Shown here: positions 1 through 8,816 of the stretch, in pieces
How positions within the stretch are numbered: position 1 is the first letter of the stretch
Layout: the number at the start of each line of letters is the position of its first letter
NCBI RefSeq assembly: GCF_900143515.1
Contig: NZ_FSQT01000002.1
Coordinates: forward strand, 2,543,501 to 2,607,500
DNA: 64,000 nt
Origin: Micromonospora cremea
GTDB taxonomy: Bacteria > Actinomycetota > Actinomycetes > Mycobacteriales > Micromonosporaceae
Direction: 5' to 3'
Position numbers and translations under genes: made by a program
The notes under the pieces: model-generated
Database searches by the model: none
Told to the model about the DNA's origin: nothing
Seen by the model: only the letters and a program-made list of their open reading frames with translations

Positions 1-605
1 AGGCCGGCGATCTGCGCCTCGTACGACATGAGGCCGACCAGCCGGAAGCCGGCCCGGCCGGCGACGGTGGCGGCGAGCGCGCCGGCCGCTCGGGCGCTGT
101 GCACCGGTGAGCGGCGGACGCCGACGTGCACCCGCCCGCGCAGCGGTCGCCAGGAGGCGTCCAGGTCCAGGCAGAGCCGCAGCTCGGCGCGCTGCCCGGG
201 GGCTCGTACGGCGTCGATGAGGTCGAGCTGCCCGGTGCCGTCGATCATCAGGGTGATCGCGGCGGCCAGCGCCGGGTCGGCGGCCAGTTCGGCGAGCGCC
301 GAGCGGTCCGCACTGGGGTACGCGACCAGCACGTCGTCGCTCACCCCGGCGCGGACCAGCCAGATCGCCTCGGGCAGGGTGAACGCCATCACGCCCCGCC
401 AGCCGGGCCGGGCGAGCGCCCGGCTGATCAGCGCCCGGCTGCGGACCGACTTGCTGGCCAGTCGGACCGGTTTGCCGGCGGCGCGGTCGGCCAGGGCGGT
501 CGAGTTGGCGTCGAAGGCGGTGAGATCCACCACCGCGTACGGCGGGTCGAGGTGGGCGGTCGCCCGATCCAGGCGCTCGCGAAGTTTGTCGCTTTCGATG
601 GCCAC
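1..605 (-). CDS. Amino acid deaminase/aldolase-like PLP enzyme (alanine racemase N-terminal fold), 3' end outside window
   Basis: Reading leftward from a GTG at 605, the frame stays open to the window edge, so only about the first 200 residues are present. The protein begins MAIESDKLRERLDRATAHLD. It has the start of an alanine-racemase-type PLP barrel: the motif PVRLASKSVR near residue 50 should supply the PLP-binding lysine, followed by barrel-like strands such as GVMAFTLPEA and RAELRLCLDLD. Actinobacterial proteins of this type are annotated as amino acid deaminase/aldolase or D-threonine-aldolase-like enzymes; the substrate is not predictable here. It is divergent from the kinase fusion gene, with about 150 bp between. 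Another frame on the same strand is open but encodes an improbable Arg/Ser/Pro-rich product, so it was rejected. The family is fairly sure; the specific reaction is not. Confidence 0.75.
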   Translation of the reverse strand, partial: MAIESDKLRERLDRATAHLDPPYAVVDLTAFDANSTALADRAAGKPVRLASKSVRSRALISRALARPGWRGVMAFTLPEAIWLVRAGVSDDVLVAYPSADRSALAELAADPALAAAITLMIDGTGQLDLIDAVRAPGQRAELRLCLDLDASWRPLRGRVHVGVRRSPVHSARAAGALAATVAGRAGFRLVGLMSYEAQIAG

Positions 606-755
606 GTGTGCACGCTAACTGTCCGACGGTGAATGCGAAACACCCTCGCGTACAGCCCGGGCTGCGGTCGGTGCCTCCGGCGGCCTAGGCTCAGCGAGCA
701 GGAGAATGTCGCGAGTGGGGCGGCTCCCCACCGGGTCTAGAGTGTTCCACCGGGG

Positions 756-3014
756 GTGCCCAGCGATGGGCCGGCACGTGGAGGTACGGCCATCGAAAGC
801 CAGAACAGCGGCGAGTCGCCCGGCGTGTCGCGCCCGGGTGACCAGTCGGGCAACGCCGCCAACCAGTCCAGCACCGGTCAGGTGGACCCGTCCGGCTATG
901 CCGCCATCCGCTCGGTGCTGCGGATCCGGCCCTTCCGGCGGCTCTGGATCGTGCTCGGCGCGGCCTCCTTCGGTGACTGGCTCGGCCTGTTGGCCACCTC
1001 GGTCTTCGCCGCCTCCCAGGTGCAGGGCAGCACCGCCCAGGGCGCGGTCTTCGGTGGCGTCATCGCGATCCGCCTGCTTCCCGCGCTGGTGCTCGGGCCG
1101 ATCGCCGGCGTGCTCGCCGACCGGTTCGACCGCCGCTGGACGATGGTCATCTGCGACCTGCTCCGGTTCGTGCTCTTCGCCTCGATCCCGACGGTGGCGC
1201 TGGCCGGCGCCAGCGGCGGGATGGTGGTCCTGTGGGCGACCATCGCCACCTTCCTGATCGAGTCGGTCACCCTGATCTGGATCCCGGCCAAGGAGGCCGC
1301 GGTCCCCAACCTGATCCCGCGCGCCCGGCTGGAGGCCGCCAACCAGCTCACGCTGATCACCACGTACGGCCTGACCCCGGTGCTCGCCGCGCTGGTCAGC
1401 GCCGGCCTGGACCGCAGCGTCCGGGGCGTGACCGGCGACAACTTCCCGGACTGGGCCGAGCCGGCCCAGCTGGCGCTCTGGTTCAACTCCCTGTCCCGGC
1501 TGGCCACCGCACTGGTCGTCGCGTTCGGCATCAAGGAGATCAGCCGGGGGCAGACCACCGAGGGCGACCGTCACGAGCAGAGCATGCTGCGCCAGTTCAA
1601 GGAGGGCTGGCAGTTCATCGGCCAGACCCCGCTGGTGCGCGGACTGGTCCTCGGCATCCTGGGTGCGTTCGCCGGTGGCGGCATCGTCATCGGCACCGCG
1701 AAGTTCTTCGCCAGCTCGCTCGGTGCCGGTGACGCCGCTTTCTCGCTGCTCTTCGGTGCCATCTTCGTCGGCCTGGCACTCGGCATCGGGCTCGGGCCGA
1801 TGATCGTCAAGGAGATGTCCCGGCGCCGCTGGTTCGGCATGAGCATCGTGCTGGCCAGCGCCGCCGTGATGACCCTCGCCTTCGCCATCCACCTGTCCAT
1901 GGCGATCGTCGGCGCGGTGCTGGTCGGCGCCGGTGCCGGGATGGCCTTCCTGGCCGGCACCACGCTGCTCGGCGGTGAGATCAGGGACGAGGTGCGCGGT
2001 CGGGTCTTCGCCGTGGTGCAGATCGGCACCCGGCTGGTGCTGATCCTGGCCATCGCGCTGAGCAGCCTGCTCGCCGGTGTCGGTGGCTCGCGCAAGCTGG
2101 AGATCGCCGACCTGGGCCTGTCCATCTCGTCGACCCGGCTGCTGCTGCTCGCCGCCGGGGTCGCCGGCATCTTCGCCGGGATCAGCGCGTTCGGCCAGAT
2201 GGACGACAAGAAGGGCGTCCCGGTCCTCGCCGACCTCTGGGGCTCCATCCGGGGTCGCCCGCTGATGCCGGCCGAGCCGTTCGTCTCCGCCGGGCTCTTC
2301 GTGGTCTTCGAGGGCGGTGAGGGCGCCGGCAAGTCCACCCAGCTCGCCGCGCTCGCCGAGCGGCTACGCGGCCAGGGGCGCGACGTCGTGGTCACCCGCG
2401 AGCCGGGGGCCACCACCGTCGGTCAACGAATCCGGTCGCTGGTGCTGGACACCTCCGGCGACGAGGCGCCGTCGCCGCGCGCCGAGGCGCTGCTCTACGC
2501 CGCCGACCGGGCGCACCACGTGGCCGCCGTGGTGCGGCCCGCGCTGGTCCGTGGCGGTGTGGTGATCAGTGACCGGTACGTCGACTCGTCCCTGGCGTAC
2601 CAGGGCGCCGGGCGGACACTCCCGGTCGACGAGGTCTCCTGGCTCTCCTCCTGGGCCACCGGCGGGCTCAAGCCCGACCTAGTGGTGCTGCTGGACGTCG
2701 AACCGCAGACCGGCCTGTCCCGGGTGGCATCGCGCAGCGAGGGCGTCGACCGGCTGGAGGCCGAGTCGATCGCGTTCCACGAACGTGTCCGGTACGCCTT
2801 CCTCGACCTGGCCGCCGCCGACCCGAAGCGTTACCTGGTGCTCGACGGGTCCCGGCCGGCCGAGGAGATCACCCGCCAGGTGTTCCGACGCGTCGAGGAG
2901 ATGCTCGGGAATCCGGGCGGCATCGTGCACCCCAGGCCGGCGCAGGGCCCGGACACCTCGGTGCAGCCGGAGTTATCCGACGCGGAGCTGGTGACGATGG
3001 AGCATCGAACCTGA
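756..3014 (+). CDS. tmk: MFS-type membrane domain fused to thymidylate kinase (dTMP kinase)
   Basis: This 752-residue fusion makes dTDP from dTMP for DNA synthesis. Residues about 50-480 are a 12-segment MFS-like domain (starting around PFRRLWIVLGAASFGDWLG). The last 240 or so residues are a complete thymidylate kinase: P-loop GGEGAGKST near 518-527, TREPG, and the DR(Y/H) box SDRYVDSSLAYQG. Fusion of tmk to an MFS-like domain is known in actinobacteria; whether the membrane part transports anything is unknown. The start is uncertain. GTG 756 gives the longest form, but a good ribosome site (GGAGG, 780-784) lies just ahead of an in-frame ATC at 792, and another GTG follows near 825. The stop overlaps the holB start by one base (TGATG), which suggests coupled translation. 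Confidence 0.93.
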   Translation: MPSDGPARGGTAIESQNSGESPGVSRPGDQSGNAANQSSTGQVDPSGYAAIRSVLRIRPFRRLWIVLGAASFGDWLGLLATSVFAASQVQGSTAQGAVFGGVIAIRLLPALVLGPIAGVLADRFDRRWTMVICDLLRFVLFASIPTVALAGASGGMVVLWATIATFLIESVTLIWIPAKEAAVPNLIPRARLEAANQLTLITTYGLTPVLAALVSAGLDRSVRGVTGDNFPDWAEPAQLALWFNSLSRLATALVVAFGIKEISRGQTTEGDRHEQSMLRQFKEGWQFIGQTPLVRGLVLGILGAFAGGGIVIGTAKFFASSLGAGDAAFSLLFGAIFVGLALGIGLGPMIVKEMSRRRWFGMSIVLASAAVMTLAFAIHLSMAIVGAVLVGAGAGMAFLAGTTLLGGEIRDEVRGRVFAVVQIGTRLVLILAIALSSLLAGVGGSRKLEIADLGLSISSTRLLLLAAGVAGIFAGISAFGQMDDKKGVPVLADLWGSIRGRPLMPAEPFVSAGLFVVFEGGEGAGKSTQLAALAERLRGQGRDVVVTREPGATTVGQRIRSLVLDTSGDEAPSPRAEALLYAADRAHHVAAVVRPALVRGGVVISDRYVDSSLAYQGAGRTLPVDEVSWLSSWATGGLKPDLVVLLDVEPQTGLSRVASRSEGVDRLEAESIAFHERVRYAFLDLAAADPKRYLVLDGSRPAEEITRQVFRRVEEMLGNPGGIVHPRPAQGPDTSVQPELSDAELVTMEHRT

Positions 3015-4279
3015 TGCCGGACGTCTTCGCCGACCTGGTCGGTCAGGACGAGGCGGTGACCGAGCTGCGCCGCGCCGCCGCCGCGGCGGCATCCGTGCTG
3101 CGCGTGGGCGCCGCCGACCGTGCGCCCGCGCTCATCGCCGCCGGCCCGGCCGGCACGGACGACGGGGCCGGTGCGTCGGCCGGGGTCGACCCGAGCGCCG
3201 GGATGACCCACGCCTGGATCTTCACCGGGCCACCCGGCTCCGGCCGATCGGTCGCCGCGCGGGCCTTCGCCGCCGCCCTGCAGTGCGTCCACGGCACCGG
3301 CTGCGGCGAGTGCCCCGGCTGCCACACCACGATGGGCGGCACCCACGCCGACGTCCGGATGGTGGTGCCGGAGGGGCTCTCCATCGGCGTCGGCGAGATG
3401 CGGGCGCTGGTGCTCCGCGCGGCCAGCACCCCGTCCGGCGGGCGCTGGCAGGTGGTGGTCATCGAGGACGCCGACCGGCTCACCGAGGCGGCTGGCAACG
3501 CGCTGCTCAAGGCGATCGAGGAGCCCCCGCCGCGTACCGTGTTCCTGCTCTGCGCCCCATCCACCCACCCGGACGACATCTCGGTGACCATCCGGTCGCG
3601 CTGCCGGGTCGTACCCCTGCGGCAGCCGCCGGCCGCGGCGGTGGCCGAGGTGCTGGTCCGTCGGGACGGCGTCGCGCCCGACGTGGCGCAGTGGGCGGCG
3701 GCGGCCGCGCAGGGGCACGTGGGTCGGGCCCGCCGGCTGGCCCGCGACCCGGAGGCCCGCAAGCGGCGCGAGGCGGTGCTCGCCGTGCCGCGCCGGCTGA
3801 CCGGCGTCGGCGCGGCGTTCGACGCGGCGTCCGCGCTGATCGAGGCCGCCGAGGCGGAGGCCGAGGCGTCGGTCACCGAGGCCGACACGGCCGAGCGGGC
3901 GGCGCTGGAGACCGCGCTCGGCGCCGGCGGCACCGGCCGGGGCGCGGCCGGCGCGATGCGGGGCGCCGCCGGGCAGCTCAAGGAGCTGGAGAAGCGGCAG
4001 AAGTCGCGGGCCACCAGGGCGCAGAGGGACGCGCTGGACCGCGCGCTGGTCGATCTGGCCGGCTTCTACCGGGACGCGCTCACCATGGCGCTGCGCGCCC
4101 CGGTAGCCCCGGTGCACACCGACACCGCCGCGCTGGCCGGCGCCGGGGCGCAGAAGTGGGACGCCGAGGGGTCGCTGCGCCGGCTGGAGGCCGTGCTCGC
4201 CTGCCGGGCGGCGATCGAGGCAAATGTCAAGCCACGGATCGCCGTCGAGGCGATGATGCTCGCCCTCTGGAAGGGCTGA
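3014..4279 (+). CDS. holB: DNA polymerase III delta' subunit
   Basis: This 421-residue clamp-loader subunit belongs to the AAA+ family and helps load the beta clamp at primer termini. Near residue 75 is a P-loop-like GPPGSGRS. A cysteine cluster with spacing CxxCxxC (GCGECPGCH) forms the clamp-loader zinc module. The sequence AGNALLKAIEEPPPRTVFLL and the SRC motif in IRSRCR are typical of delta'/gamma-tau. The C-terminal third is Ala/Glu-rich and helical, with a long variable insert around EAAEAEAEASVTEADTAERA. The ATG overlaps the tmk stop by one base, so the two are probably cotranscribed and translationally coupled, as in other actinobacteria. Confidence in the assignment is high. Confidence 0.93.
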   Translation: MPDVFADLVGQDEAVTELRRAAAAAASVLRVGAADRAPALIAAGPAGTDDGAGASAGVDPSAGMTHAWIFTGPPGSGRSVAARAFAAALQCVHGTGCGECPGCHTTMGGTHADVRMVVPEGLSIGVGEMRALVLRAASTPSGGRWQVVVIEDADRLTEAAGNALLKAIEEPPPRTVFLLCAPSTHPDDISVTIRSRCRVVPLRQPPAAAVAEVLVRRDGVAPDVAQWAAAAAQGHVGRARRLARDPEARKRREAVLAVPRRLTGVGAAFDAASALIEAAEAEAEASVTEADTAERAALETALGAGGTGRGAAGAMRGAAGQLKELEKRQKSRATRAQRDALDRALVDLAGFYRDALTMALRAPVAPVHTDTAALAGAGAQKWDAEGSLRRLEAVLACRAAIEANVKPRIAVEAMMLALWKG

Positions 4280-4424
4280 CCCGCAGTTCTCCTGCCACGG
4301 TCCCGTGCGGCGGACCGGTCATCCACAGGCATCGACACGCACGATTGCTGTGCGGTACGGTCCGGTGTGCTGTTGTGACGGTGACGGCACGCTCAGTGAT
4401 GGGTCATCCGGGAGGAGTCGGCCG

Positions 4425-4754
4425 ATGCCGCGGGGGGAGATCGACGAGGCCTGGATCGAGGAGGCGGTGCGACGCTACCGCCGGATCGAGTCGCTCCAGG
4501 CCGAGTTCGACCAGGCGGTGTCGACCGTCGAGGTCACCGTCCGGTCGCCGGACGGGCTGGTCGAAGTGGTGGTCACCGCCGGTGGACGGATCACCGACGT
4601 CCGGTTCCTCGGGCCGCTGCACAGCCGCAGCCCGCGGGACGTGGCCGGCTCCGTGCAGGCCGCGGTCACCGCCGCGGCCGACGCCGCCGAGTGGGCCCGG
4701 GAGAAGCTGCACAACGAGACGTTCGCCGCCTACCGACCGCTCGCGGGGGCCTGA
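4425..4754 (+). CDS. YbaB/EbfC-like nucleoid-associated family protein, probably linked to type VII secretion
   Basis: This 109-residue protein starts at ATG 4425, behind a strong ribosome site (GGAGGA, 4411-4416). An upstream in-frame extension has no site and was rejected. It has an N-terminal helix (RYRRIESLQAEFDQ), a two-strand sheet (VEVTVRSPDGLVEVVVTAGG, then ITDVRFLG) and a C-terminal helix, which is the YbaB/EbfC layout. Actinobacterial members of this kind often sit beside ESX-type small proteins rather than beside recR. Here the next two genes look like type VII secretion proteins and follow with almost no gap, so a shared role is inferred. DNA binding is not shown by the sequence. 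Confidence 0.7.
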   Translation: MPRGEIDEAWIEEAVRRYRRIESLQAEFDQAVSTVEVTVRSPDGLVEVVVTAGGRITDVRFLGPLHSRSPRDVAGSVQAAVTAAADAAEWAREKLHNETFAAYRPLAGA

Positions 4755-4755
4755 G

Positions 4756-5061
4756 ATGGACACACTGCGCGCGCTCTCCGCCCGGCTGGACGATGCGAGC
4801 GCCACGCTCACCGCCGTGTCCCGCACGGTCACCGCCAGCGATCCGGCCCAGGCCGCCTTCGGCACAGACGCCCCGGGCCGGCCCGGCGAGATCGGCCGCG
4901 CCCTGCACCGGCAGTGGACCGCGGCCACCGACGACCGGGCCCGCGAGGCACGCGCCGCCGCCAATCGGCTGGCCGCCGCCGCCTCGGCCGTGCGCGAGGC
5001 CGCCGACCGCTACGGCGAGGTCGACCGGGCCGCCCGCCGCCGCATCACCGGGGAGCCCTGA
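4756..5061 (+). CDS. EspC-like small helical protein (type VII secretion target type)
   Basis: This 101-residue all-helical protein starts at ATG 4756, one base after the stop of the YbaB-like gene. It is Ala/Arg/Asp-rich with no signal peptide. A first helix (MDTLRALSARLDDASATL) is followed by a turn rich in Gly/Pro (FGTDAPGRPGEIG) and a long second helix (QWTAATDDRAREARAAANRL onward) ending DRAARRRITGEP. This matches the two-helix EspC/ESX-1 secretion-associated class (PF10824-like). The neighbour downstream carries a WxG-type turn, supporting a secretion-substrate pair. No ESX ATPase or channel gene is in the window, so secretion itself is inferred. Confidence is moderate. Confidence 0.62.
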   Translation: MDTLRALSARLDDASATLTAVSRTVTASDPAQAAFGTDAPGRPGEIGRALHRQWTAATDDRAREARAAANRLAAAASAVREAADRYGEVDRAARRRITGEP

Positions 5062-5741
5062 TGGACCCGCTCGACCGGCTCGCCGAGCCCGGCCTGGACC
5101 TGCTGCGCCGGGTGGACACGCTGCTCGCCGCCGGTGTCCCCGAGGGGCACCAGGTCTGGCCGCTGCTGCGCCGGATGCAGGTGCTCTCGGGCGACGCGGT
5201 CCGCGGCTTCCTCGACCTCCATCCGGCACCGCTCGCCAGTGCCGGGCACGCCGTGCGCCGGCTGGTCCGGGGGTACGACGACGTCTCCGCCGCGCTCACC
5301 GACCCGGTGCTCTGGTCCGGCCCGGCCGCCTCGGCGTACGGGCAGGAGCGGGCGGCGCTGCTGCGCCACCTCGACGAGGGGCCGGAGAGCCTGGTCGGGC
5401 GCCTGGAGTCCACCGCCGGATACGCCGACGCCCTCGCCGACTGGGTGGATGGCACCCGCCTCGCCCTGGCCCGCACCCTGGCCGACATTCTCCGCTCGGC
5501 CGAGGCGGTCGCCGTGGTCGCCGCCACGGCCACGGGCACGCCGCTCCGGCCCGGCCCGGTGGGGCCCGGCGTGGCCGACGCGGCCGAGATCGCCGCCCGG
5601 GTGCTGGCGGTGCTCTGCGTCGCGTACGACGGTGCGGAGACGCTGCTGCGCCAGTGGGCGCCGAGTCTGGCCGAGTCCGCCTGGCGGCCGCCGATGGACG
5701 GTCGATCCCGGTACGACCAGGCCACCCGGGTCGGCTGGTAG
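5061..5741 (+). CDS. WXG-containing helical protein, possible type VII secretion substrate
   Basis: This 226-residue protein overlaps the EspC-like gene by one base (TGATG at 5059-5063). It is Ala/Leu-rich and helical and has no signal peptide. The segment DPVLWSGPAASAYGQERAAL near residues 80-100 holds a W-S-G turn between two helices, as in WXG100 and related ESX substrates. The C-terminal third, ATGTPLRPGPVGPGVADAAE onward, is another helical bundle. It is larger than classic WXG100 proteins (about 100 residues) and could be a fused dimer or a scaffold. No catalytic motif was recognised. A strong hairpin follows at 5766-5821, ending the tmk-holB-T7SS-like gene run. Confidence 0.6.
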   Translation: MDPLDRLAEPGLDLLRRVDTLLAAGVPEGHQVWPLLRRMQVLSGDAVRGFLDLHPAPLASAGHAVRRLVRGYDDVSAALTDPVLWSGPAASAYGQERAALLRHLDEGPESLVGRLESTAGYADALADWVDGTRLALARTLADILRSAEAVAVVAATATGTPLRPGPVGPGVADAAEIAARVLAVLCVAYDGAETLLRQWAPSLAESAWRPPMDGRSRYDQATRVGW

Positions 5742-5765
5742 CCGCCCGCCGCGCCACCGGACAGG

Positions 5766-5821
5766 CCACGGCGTCGCCCGCGGGCGCCCGGCCTGAGCCG
5801 GCACCGGCGGCGACGCCGTGG
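5766..5821 (+). terminator. Hairpin after the T7SS-like trio
   Basis: Perfect 13-base arms at 5766-5778 and 5809-5821 (CCACGGCGTCGCC and its complement) with a 30-base GC-rich loop, followed by a pyrimidine-rich stretch. It lies 25 bases past the last stop and is the only strong structure in the 300-base gap before ricT, so it is read as a terminator. Confidence 0.6.
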
Positions 5822-6040
5822 TCTTCCCCCTGCACCCCCCGCAGGTCTGCCTCCACTCAACGCCGCCCGGACGCGTTTGTCCCCTACCGCGGCCCGGAAT
5901 CAACCGTCCGGGCGAGGAGCAAACGGCACGACGGGTGGCCCGGCAATCGGTCAAGTCGACGGTCATGGATGGCAGCGGGGGGTAGTCGTCCGGCGACGGC
6001 CGGCGCGCCCTCCGGCGGTGATCCGTCGTAGGGTGGGTGC

Positions 6041-6880
6041 ATGGGCATGCTCTGCGCGGTCAGCTTCAACCGGTACGGGCGCCTCTACTACCTCGACCCC
6101 GGTGGGTTGCGACCGCAGGTCGGCGACAAGGTGCTGGTGCCGACCGACGACGGGCCCGAGGTGGCCGAGTGCGTCTGGGCCGCGCAGTGGGTGACCGAGG
6201 AGACCGATGGTTTCCCCCGGCTGGTGGGGCTGGCCGGTGACGACGATCTGCGCCGGGACGAGGCGCTGCGTCGGCGCAAGGCCGAGGCCAAGGTGGCCGC
6301 GAAGCGGCTGATCCGCGCGCACGGCCTGCCGATGAAGGTGGTGGCCGTCGATCACGTGCTCGGCTCCGCCGAAGCCGGCGGCGAGCGCAGCACCGTCTAC
6401 TTCACCGCGCCGCACCGCGTGGACTTCCGCTCCCTGGTCCGTGACCTCGGTGCCACCCTGCACTGTCGCGTCGAGCTGCGGCAGGTCTCCGCACGGGACT
6501 CGGCACGGGTGCAGGGCGGCATCGGCTCGTGCGGCCGCGACCTGTGCTGCGCCACGTTCCTCACCGACTTCGAGCCGGTGACCATCCGGATGGCCAAGGA
6601 CCAGGACCTGCCGCTGAACCCGCTGCGCATCTCCGGGGCGTGCGGCCGGCTGATGTGTTGCCTGAAGTACGAACACCCGCTCTACCAGCGTTTCCAGGAG
6701 ACCGCTCCGGCCCTCGGCAGCCGGGTCTCGACGCCCGAGGGCGACGGCCGCGTGGTCGGCCACAGCGTCCCCCGTGACGCGGTGACGGTCCGGCTCGACG
6801 CCGACGGCTCCCGCTGCTCCTGCTCCCGCGCCTCCGTCTGCGCCCCCCGCCAGGCCCACGACCAGCACTACACGTCCTGA
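6041..6880 (+). CDS. ricT: PSP1/RicT-family protein
   Basis: This 279-residue protein belongs to the PSP1 C-terminal (RicT/YaaT) family. It starts MGMLCAVSFNRYGRLYYLDP and keeps the family's cysteine pattern: GSCGRDLCC near residue 167 and SGACGRLMCCLKYEHPLY near residue 203. In Bacillus, RicT is part of an iron-sulfur Ric complex acting on RNase Y and sporulation; in actinobacteria the role is less clear. The C-terminus adds a short Cys/Arg/Ser-rich tail (DGSRCSCSRASVCAPR). ATG 6041 is preceded by GTAGGGTGGGTGC, a usable ribosome site. It is probably its own transcript, because a hairpin precedes it and the next gene is convergent. Confidence 0.88.
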   Translation: MGMLCAVSFNRYGRLYYLDPGGLRPQVGDKVLVPTDDGPEVAECVWAAQWVTEETDGFPRLVGLAGDDDLRRDEALRRRKAEAKVAAKRLIRAHGLPMKVVAVDHVLGSAEAGGERSTVYFTAPHRVDFRSLVRDLGATLHCRVELRQVSARDSARVQGGIGSCGRDLCCATFLTDFEPVTIRMAKDQDLPLNPLRISGACGRLMCCLKYEHPLYQRFQETAPALGSRVSTPEGDGRVVGHSVPRDAVTVRLDADGSRCSCSRASVCAPRQAHDQHYTS

Positions 6881-6908
6881 CCCCGCCGGCCCCGGCTCCA
6901 CCTCCGGC

Positions 6909-8672
6909 TCAACGCAGGACTATCGGGGGTTCGGCCAGGCGGGGGGTCAGGGGGACCTTCGGGGTCAGCCAGCTGGCGGTGGGGGACTGGTCGGGGTTGA
7001 CCTGCCAGGCGCGGGAGACCCGGTCGACGGCCACCGGGTAGATGGTGAGCGTGCCGTCGGGGTCGATGCGCAGCCGCAGGAACGCCTTGGAGTCCTCGAT
7101 GCCCTGACCGGCGAAGAGTTCGTTGACGTTCACCCCGAACGATCCCGCCACCAGCAGGTACGCCGCCACCAGTTGGCTGGCCACCAGGCCGCTCACCGGG
7201 CCGTAGAGCACCGCCGCGGCGACCACCGGCAGCGGCCATGGCCAGTCGTAGAACGGAAGCGCCAACCAGGCCCAGGTGCCGGCGGCGGCCAGCCCGACGT
7301 GTGCCAGGCCATGGCTGACGCCGAGAATCCAGTGCCGCGCGTGCCGCTTGCCGCTCGCGCTGGGTGGCTTGGCGAACAGGGCCGCGGCCAGCACGGTCAC
7401 CAGCAGCATCATCACCAGGGGGACGCTGAACAGCCGCTGCTCGGTGGTGTCCGCCCAGTTCGCGGCCGCGCCCGCCATGGCCAGCATCAGGAGCGTGTGC
7501 AGGGTGCCGAGCAGAGTTGTGAAACCGGGGTTGCGGAACGGCAGCCGGGGGAAGATGCCCCAGCCGTAGCGGCGGGAGCGGGCCGCGTCCGGATAGCGGG
7601 CCACCAGGTCGTACGGCTGGGCGCGGCTGGCCCGCCGGGCCAGGGTGTCCCGCGGCGGCACCTCGATGCGCTCCGGCAGCTTGTGCGTCGGGTAGAGGTA
7701 CGCCCCGCCGCCGCCACAGGTGATCAGCTGCCGGTCCGGCCCCGCGTAACGGGCGTAGTGGTGCAGGTCGCCCGAGAGCAGCAGCCGGACCTGCGCCCCG
7801 GTCGGGTCGATGATCGTCCGAATGAAGTAGTCGACCGAGTCGTACGCCGTCGGGTGGTCGGCGGCCTTGACCCAGGTCGGCGCCGGCATTGCGATGATCA
7901 CCTTCGACTCGGGGCCGAGCTGCCGAGCCACCTCGTCGAAGTACGCCAACTGCGGGTCGTCCAGGTACGAGCCGGACTGGTCGTCCACGCCGAGCAGCCA
8001 CCAGCCGGCCGGCAGCTCGACCGCGAAGTACGAGCGTGACTGCCCGGTGCCCCAACCGCCGAAGTGCCGGTCCCGGGAGCGGACGAACAACCGCAGGAAG
8101 GCGGTCAGGCCGTCGTACCAGTCGTGGTTGCCGGGCACCGCGAAGAGAGTGGGCCGCTCCGGCGGGGTCCCCGGCAGTGCGGCCTGGTAGGGGCCCTTGC
8201 ACCGATCCTCGTACGAGGCGTACGCCGCCGACGGGTACACCTGGTCGCCGCCCATGACCAGGGTCTGCGCCCGGGGCAGCCGGTGCCCGTCCACGGTCAG
8301 CTCCGGCTGTGCCAGCAGGTACGCCACCGAGTAGGTGGCGTTGAAGCCGTCACCCAGGTCGGCCACGTAGTCGAGCCACAGCCCGCCGTCCGGCCCGGCC
8401 TGGCGGAAGGCGTCGTCGCCGAACGCGTTCTGCAACTCGCGCTTGTCCAGATACGCCCCGAAGAGCATGGCCAGCAGCGTCCGGATGCCGGTGCTGATCA
8501 GCAGGAAGGGCGCCAGCCACGGCACCGGCTTGCGCGGGGTGAAGCCCAGCTCCAGCGGGTCCGTGGTGCGGGGCCGATGGGCGACCCGCTCCCCGGCCGG
8601 CGCGCCGTCGGGACGGTCGTCCGCCGGGTCCTGCTGGTCGGGGCCGTCGAGGGGGGCGTGATCGTCGCTCAC
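6909..8672 (-). CDS. Membrane-associated metallophosphoesterase
   Basis: This is a calcineurin-like phosphoesterase of 587 residues. The metal-binding motifs are all present: VADLGDG, MGGDQVYPSA, VPGNHDWYDG and LSGDLHHYAR. A hydrophobic segment precedes the enzyme domain (FLLISTGIRTLLAMLFG near residue 60), and the C-terminal 200 residues hold several membrane spans (LLMLAMAGAAANWA, LVMMLLVTVLAAALF and more). It is probably membrane-anchored. The start was set at GTG 8672 (VSDDHAPLDGP); the longer open frame to 8804 would run into the tRNA promoter and encodes an unconvincing Pro-rich leader. Substrate is unknown. It is convergent with ricT, only 28 bp away. Confidence 0.85.
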   Translation of the reverse strand: MSDDHAPLDGPDQQDPADDRPDGAPAGERVAHRPRTTDPLELGFTPRKPVPWLAPFLLISTGIRTLLAMLFGAYLDKRELQNAFGDDAFRQAGPDGGLWLDYVADLGDGFNATYSVAYLLAQPELTVDGHRLPRAQTLVMGGDQVYPSAAYASYEDRCKGPYQAALPGTPPERPTLFAVPGNHDWYDGLTAFLRLFVRSRDRHFGGWGTGQSRSYFAVELPAGWWLLGVDDQSGSYLDDPQLAYFDEVARQLGPESKVIIAMPAPTWVKAADHPTAYDSVDYFIRTIIDPTGAQVRLLLSGDLHHYARYAGPDRQLITCGGGGAYLYPTHKLPERIEVPPRDTLARRASRAQPYDLVARYPDAARSRRYGWGIFPRLPFRNPGFTTLLGTLHTLLMLAMAGAAANWADTTEQRLFSVPLVMMLLVTVLAAALFAKPPSASGKRHARHWILGVSHGLAHVGLAAAGTWAWLALPFYDWPWPLPVVAAAVLYGPVSGLVASQLVAAYLLVAGSFGVNVNELFAGQGIEDSKAFLRLRIDPDGTLTIYPVAVDRVSRAWQVNPDQSPTASWLTPKVPLTPRLAEPPIVLR

Positions 8673-8816
8673 CCGCCGCAGCGTAGTACCGACCCCGATG
8701 ATCCGCTGTCCGGTAAGCGTCCAGATGGCGGCCCATGTCCGGTTGGTGGCAGCGGGCGGGGAGGGGGTATCCCGTTCGGGCGGCGGCGGTGGGGTGCCGT
8801 ACACTTGACGATCGTT

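Noticed and set aside
615..1892. Long minus-strand open frames opposite the kinase fusion gene
   Set aside because: They are Gly/Arg/Gln/Asp-rich with no motif, opposite a clear fusion gene; typical high-GC shadows.
3283..4750. Long plus-strand open frame across holB in another frame
   Set aside because: Arg/Gly-rich without motifs. Only its last 102 codons (from ATG 4756) form a real gene, the EspC-like one.
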